From Centrapalus pauciflorus (Eukaryota; Streptophyta; Magnoliopsida; Asterales; Asteraceae): a stretch of DNA of 64,000 nucleotides. A program made the translations under genes and the position numbers. A model generated the notes under the pieces. The model was not told the origin of the DNA, ran no database searches, and saw only the letters and a program-made list of their open reading frames with translations. Where the stretch lies: the NCBI GenBank assembly GCA_020465985.1, contig JAANYP010009622.1, forward strand, positions 186,001 through 250,000. The letters run 5' to 3'. Positions within the stretch are counted from its first letter, which is position 1. Every line of letters begins with the position of its first letter. Positions 59,721 to 64,000 of this stretch are shown here, piece after piece.

Positions 59721-60600
59721 CTCATACTTCGTTTTCATCTACTCTGATCGATGAAATTCTTGTTGCTCAATCCGAAGCCCTAAAAGAGGAAACCCTCAAC
59801 TCTGAAGATATGAAAGGGCAACTTCAATTCTTAGTTGACAACCCTCGTGGCTTAAAACTTTTCAAGAATCGAATCTGGGTTCCCAAATTTGGTGATCGAC
59901 AGAAAATCCTTTCAGAAGCTCACTGTTCTAACTTCTCAGTACATCATGGCAGCACCAAGATGTACAACGATCTAAAAGTTGAGTATTGGTGGCCTGGTAT
60001 GAAAAGAGACGTGGACCAACATGTTGAGAATTGCGTCACATGCAAATTGGTTAAAGCAGAGCATCAGCAGCCTTATGGCAGTCTACAGCCTCTACCGATC
60101 CCCGAGTGGAAGTTCGATCACATAACGTTGGACTTTGTGACAAAGCTTCCTACTATGCTAAGACAACATAATGCAATATGGGTCATAGTAGAACGTTTAA
60201 CCAAAGTCGCTCATTTCATTCTGATTCGCGAGAACTACTCATTAGAGAAGATGGCTAAGTTGTATATAGACGAGATTGTTACTCAACATGGAGTGCCTCT
60301 GTCAATTATTTCTGACCGCGATAGTCGATTTACTTCAAGGTTCTGGACTGCGTTGCAAGAAGGTTTAGGCACCAAGATCAGAATGAGCTCGGCATATCAT
60401 CCGCAGCCTGATGGCCAAAGCGAGCGCACGATCCTTACATTCGAAGACATGTTGCGGGCTTGTGTTCTCGGGTATAGTGGTAACTGAGACGACTACTTGC
60501 CTCTACTGGAGTTTTCTTACAACAACAGCTATCACTCATCTATCGAAGCCGCACCTTTTGAAGCCTTATACAGACGCAAGTGATGAACGCCTACTTGTTG
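59721..60600 (+). pseudogene. pol: Gypsy-E integrase
   Basis: Clean frame 59810-60487 with the finger (SVHHGSTKMYNDL, ENCVTCKLVKAEH) and core FDHITLDFVTKL (D), IISDRDSRF (D) and GQSERTILTFED (E), all retained. A TGA at 60485 probably replaces Trp. LPLLEFSYNNSYHSSIEAAP continues after it. Confidence 0.9.
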
Positions 60601-61170
60601 GCATGAAGCCGGTGAATCACCAATCGCCGGTCCCGAGTTACTTCAGCAGACTAACGACAAGATTCGAATCATTCGACAAAGATTGGAAACCGCTCAATCT
60701 CGACAGAAATCGTATCACGACCGACGTCATAAGCCTTTAGAATTCTAGAAGGATGATTATGTGGTATTAAAAGTCTTGCCGATGAAAGGTGTGTTTAGAT
60801 TCGGCAAGCGTGGCAAGTTAGCACCACGGTTCGTTGGTCCTTTCAAGATCACCGAACGTGTTGGAACTCAATCTTACCTTTTGGATTTGCCGAATGAACT
60901 ATCAAATATTCACCCTGTATTTCACGTTTCACAACTAAGGAAGTGCAAGGAAAACGAAAGCGAAAAGTGGGCCGATCATCTGACTTATAAGATTAACAAG
61001 AAGCTGCAATGCGATGAGCCTGAGGTTATTCTTGAGACAAAGATGAAGAAGCTGAGGAATCGAGAAGTGGCAATGGTGTTAGTGCAATGGAGGACTTCTC
61101 ATGGTACTTCCCAGCCCATGGAATCAGAGCAAGACATGAGAGTTTGATATCCGCATTTGTTTGAGCCCTA
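60601..61170 (+). pseudogene. pol: Gypsy-E integrase C-terminus and chromodomain remnant
   Basis: VLKVLPMKGVFRFGKRGKLA, PRFVGPFKITERVG and HPVFHVSQLRKC form the GPY/F part. EVILETKMKKLRNREVAMVL is the chromodomain start, whose end is mutated (expected Trp/Glu block lost). YPHLFEP follows a stop at 61147. Confidence 0.85.
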
Positions 61171-61210
61171 GGTACTTCGAGGACGAAGTGCAAGCATGGT
61201 GGGCTCATAC

Positions 61211-62557
61211 TATAACGCCTTGCTTTTTAATTGTGCGTTTATTAGGCAATTTGCGTTTTAAAATGTAACTTGTGAATTTAAATGAAGTAAATTTCTAAAT
61301 AATGCAATTAAGTAATGGAAATTAATAAATCAAGTAAAACATATGTGATGGATTATAATAAGAACTAAAACTTATAAAAAATGGGACAGACAAAAGTTTG
61401 TTGCTTAAATAAGAAATATGAGACTTTGAGAAAATATAAATACTCAAATGTTGGGTCACCCTTTTCATTTCTTTCTAAATACCAAAATAATTCTCTGTAC
61501 TTTTCTCTTCAAGTCATACGGTTTCACCATCTTCTTCACCTCAAGTTTCACCATGTGTGCAAATAATCAAAGATTCAAGCTATAATCAATCATCAAAGCA
61601 AAAATCTGCAAGATTCTTGAGGTAATTCTAACTTTTATTCTTTCTTTGGTACAAAATGAAGCCTACAGCTTCTTATGCATAAGAAACCCAAAAATCAGAA
61701 TTTTTAAACATCAAATCTAACATTATTAATTTATTATGTACTCTGTAATATCAATTCCAGACACTTCATTGCACGCACAATATTAAAGTATAGCGTAATA
61801 GTCCGGTTGCGAGTCAAAGTTAAAAGCCAGAGTTAAAGTCTAGATAAGCCGAACAAGCAATTCAGAGCATTATAAAGCGTTTAACAGTACTGTGAGTAAC
61901 ATGTTTTTCATGTTTACATGTATTTTATGTAATTGAGACAAATTTGCTTCTATATGCTTTCTTTGGACTTCAATAGAACGTTTGTGAGCGAAGGCGAACA
62001 CTGTGGTACAGGCGGTGCCCAGTTTAGCCGGATCTTACAACTGATCTATTAATATGCATGTGTTTATTGCTATCTGCTTATCTTTCAGCATTTATACAGC
62101 CAGACTTGTTTATGCGTTTCTTTGTGCATTCATAAGCATATTACGTTACAGCAAGCAACTCTGATGCACACCACTATCCCCAAGCATTATGCGGGTAGCT
62201 AGCCCTACATCACAGATTGATCATCTGTCAGCGGTAACCCTAGTTTCTGGCATCTTCTTTTCAGCGGGCAATGTCTCAATTGTGCAAGCATTCATTCTGG
62301 GTATAAGCTTTACAAGCAAGCACGATATTTGAGCAGCCTTTTATAGGCACTTTCTTTTAGCCACATATCTTACATGCATCATGAATTTCTGTTAACTCAC
62401 TATGCAATTAACTTACAGTTGCTACTCACAATTTTACAGGCAAAGGAAAAGAGCAAGCTGGACCATCTGCTTAGGTCTACTTTCTGTTCAACCCAGAGGA
62501 CTTAGCTCACTATTCAGCTTGTGGTATAGTATTGAGCTGTTTTGGGATCTGGGTAGC

Positions 62558-62594
<37 letters not shown>

Positions 62595-62757
62595 GATGTA
62601 TTAGCAACTTAGTAATGAACCTTGTAGCACGTGTAGTGCATGATTCCTTGTAATATTTTATTTAGATTTATGCAAGCTTTAGACTTATTATTATGCTTAT
62701 GGCAATTGTTATTTATTCCTGGGATTAAGCAAGCGTGTTTAAAGCAAGGATGTGAAA
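61211..62757 (+). repeat. 3' LTR of Gypsy-E
   Basis: 1547 bp, without the insertion present in the 5' LTR, so it is the family reference. It contains a short TA array at 62563-62591, where the 5' LTR has only TTATTTATATTG. Confidence 0.92.
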
Positions 62758-62762
62758 GAATA

Positions 62763-64000
62763 TTATCTTAAAGAGATTGTTCAACAAGCATTGGAAAAAT
62801 ATGTTTAGACAACTTATTACAACCTTCTTATCTGTGACCCTCTCTAATTTCTTATTAATTAAGGTAAATTTTATTAGGACAAATCAATTTCGATTATTTT
62901 AATTAGCATTCACTCTTGTACAACTTCAAATAGGAAAGTAAGCATAACAAATTTAGGTATATTTCTTGGTTCTACATCTATTGATTGTTGTTTTAGTGCT
63001 TTGATAAAAAATATTCATGTCAGTTTTGGTTGTCAGATTTTTTATCATTGTTTTAATTCTTTTTATCAATATGTTTGATTTTTATACTTTTGCCGATCTA
63101 TGAGCCTCCTACCTCAAATCTATAATAAAAAATTAACAATTTCAAATATATTTCTTGATTCTACATCTACTATTGGATTTTTATTTTAGTTTTGCTTATC
63201 TTTATACTTATTTTTTATGTATAATTTGATTAGGAGAAAATAAGTTTATCATTCATGAGTGGTTTCTCTCTAAAAACAATTTCAAATATATTTCTTACTT
63301 CTACATCTTCAACAAGATGATCATCATATAAACAAAAAAAAGAGAAAAAAAAAAACAATTCAATGTAGTCAACTCGCCCGAAACACCTTGAAATGATCAA
63401 ATTAACTTTTTTTTTTTCACAAATCCTTGAGTTGTTCATTTGTTCATGTGGATTATGATACAACCTTTCTATCAGCATTAGAGGTCTCTTACAAAGCAAA
63501 CTTACTCATATCAGTAATGTGGATCATGCTACAACCACTTTATATCTATCAATTTTAATCTAGGGGCTTCTTGATGATGAAAGTAGATAAGTGAAATTAG
63601 AAAACTACGGATTCTCAATACTGACGTTGGGTGTATCATGCTTGTTTATGCTGAGAAAATGTCAGTCATGTATGGATATCATTGTTTCATATGGATATGC
63701 ATTCACTGTCTTGTAATATTTCTTACCCTCGGTTTATCATGTTTATCAGGAAATTACGTCTCTACACCAAGTGAATCTACTTGTGTGTTTTTGTCCCTCA
63801 TATTGGTTCTATATATTGTTATGATCATAAAACAGTGAACCAACTTTTTGCCCTTTTTAACACATTAATCGCCTTTTGCATAGGCTTGTAGAGTATATGA
63901 TTATGAAGTTAACTCTTCGGCGACATTGGTGGCCTCATTGAGCTAACATCTTTGTGGGTCCTCATAATTTTTTGACGAATGTTATAGCTTTGTCAGCTTT
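62763..64000. other. AT-rich flanking DNA without supported gene
   Basis: Continues 54720 if Gypsy-E is removed. It has three copies of a ~35 bp repeat (next entry) and a doubled ATGTGGATTATGATACAACC-like block near 63445 and 63518. The 66-codon ORF at 63638-63838 is hydrophobic but unsupported. Confidence 0.45.
62945..63312 (+). repeat. Three dispersed copies of a ~35 bp repeat
   Basis: Variants of ATATATTTCTTGATTCTACA at about 62957, 63147 and 63290, each preceded by AACAA(T)TT(C/A)A. Spacing is about 190 and 145 bp. Each of the first two is followed by a TTGTTTTAGT/TTATTTTAGT tail. Confidence 0.65.

Noticed and set aside
62765..62805. Possible C-terminal exon (reading YLKEIVQQALEKYV then stop) next to Gypsy-E
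   Set aside because: Joining to the left flank gives no open frame or splice acceptor that continues it; too short to support.
63638..63838. 66-codon hydrophobic ORF in the right flank
   Set aside because: Short, AT-rich and without homology features; membrane-like composition is expected from T-rich DNA.

Overview
The window is nuclear DNA of a flowering plant, very probably a eudicot. It is AT-rich and almost entirely transposable elements: Ty1/copia and Ty3/gypsy retrotransposons with 1-2.5 kb LTRs, initiator-Met or Asp-type primer sites, Tekay-type chromodomain integrases, an Athila element, Mutator-type elements and long TA microsatellites. I found no intact host gene, tRNA, rRNA or CRISPR array. 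The setting looks like a retroelement nest in gene-poor chromatin. The species cannot be fixed from the sequence.

Nest 1 (1-15.05 kb). Copia-1 (minus strand, 1-5545, 3' part outside the window) sits inside the 5' LTR of Gypsy-A (plus, 5546-13180). Gypsy-A sits inside the gag of Copia-2 (minus, 13181-14750), a relative of Copia-1. Copia-2 in turn abuts a remnant of a third copia element (14751-15049), also minus strand. Gypsy-A has lost reverse transcriptase and RNase H, so gag, protease and an incomplete integrase form one fused frame. It also carries an extra acidic/proline-rich/coiled-coil ORF upstream of gag.

Middle (15.05-21.4 kb). An unrecognised decayed stretch ends in a polypurine-like tract and a 2.0 kb LTR (LTR-F, 17411-19437) holding a minisatellite. 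Next comes a Pack-MULE (19584-21026) with ~200 bp inverted repeats and a perfect 9-bp target duplication, carrying a broken copy of a patatin-like phospholipase gene.

Nest 2 (21.4-53.85 kb). Gypsy-B (plus) has a decayed gag-pol, and its 3' LTR is split by a 24.6 kb Athila element (28758-53328) flanked by a perfect 5-bp duplication, CCCGC. Athila pol keeps one reading frame with five stops. Downstream of pol lie two paralogous env-position ORFs. Each is preceded by a polypurine-like tract, an LTR-like GC palindrome and a candidate 5'-UTR intron ending directly at the ATG. The first intron has collected a MULE-type MITE and a larger inverted-repeat element that itself holds a probable Helitron. 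The second ORF is interrupted by Gypsy-D (minus, 43841-51055), a deletion derivative of the Gypsy-A family that retains the parts Gypsy-A lost and lacks others.

Right part (53.85-64 kb). A short non-repetitive flank is followed by Gypsy-E (54726-62757, 5-bp duplication GAATA), whose gag is fused to the end of RT by deletion. Its 5' LTR holds a 1.6 kb insertion with TA arrays, a cluster of TACCGAAAC-type motifs and a small inverted-repeat element with 20-bp tandem repeats. The last 1.2 kb is AT-rich DNA with no supported gene.
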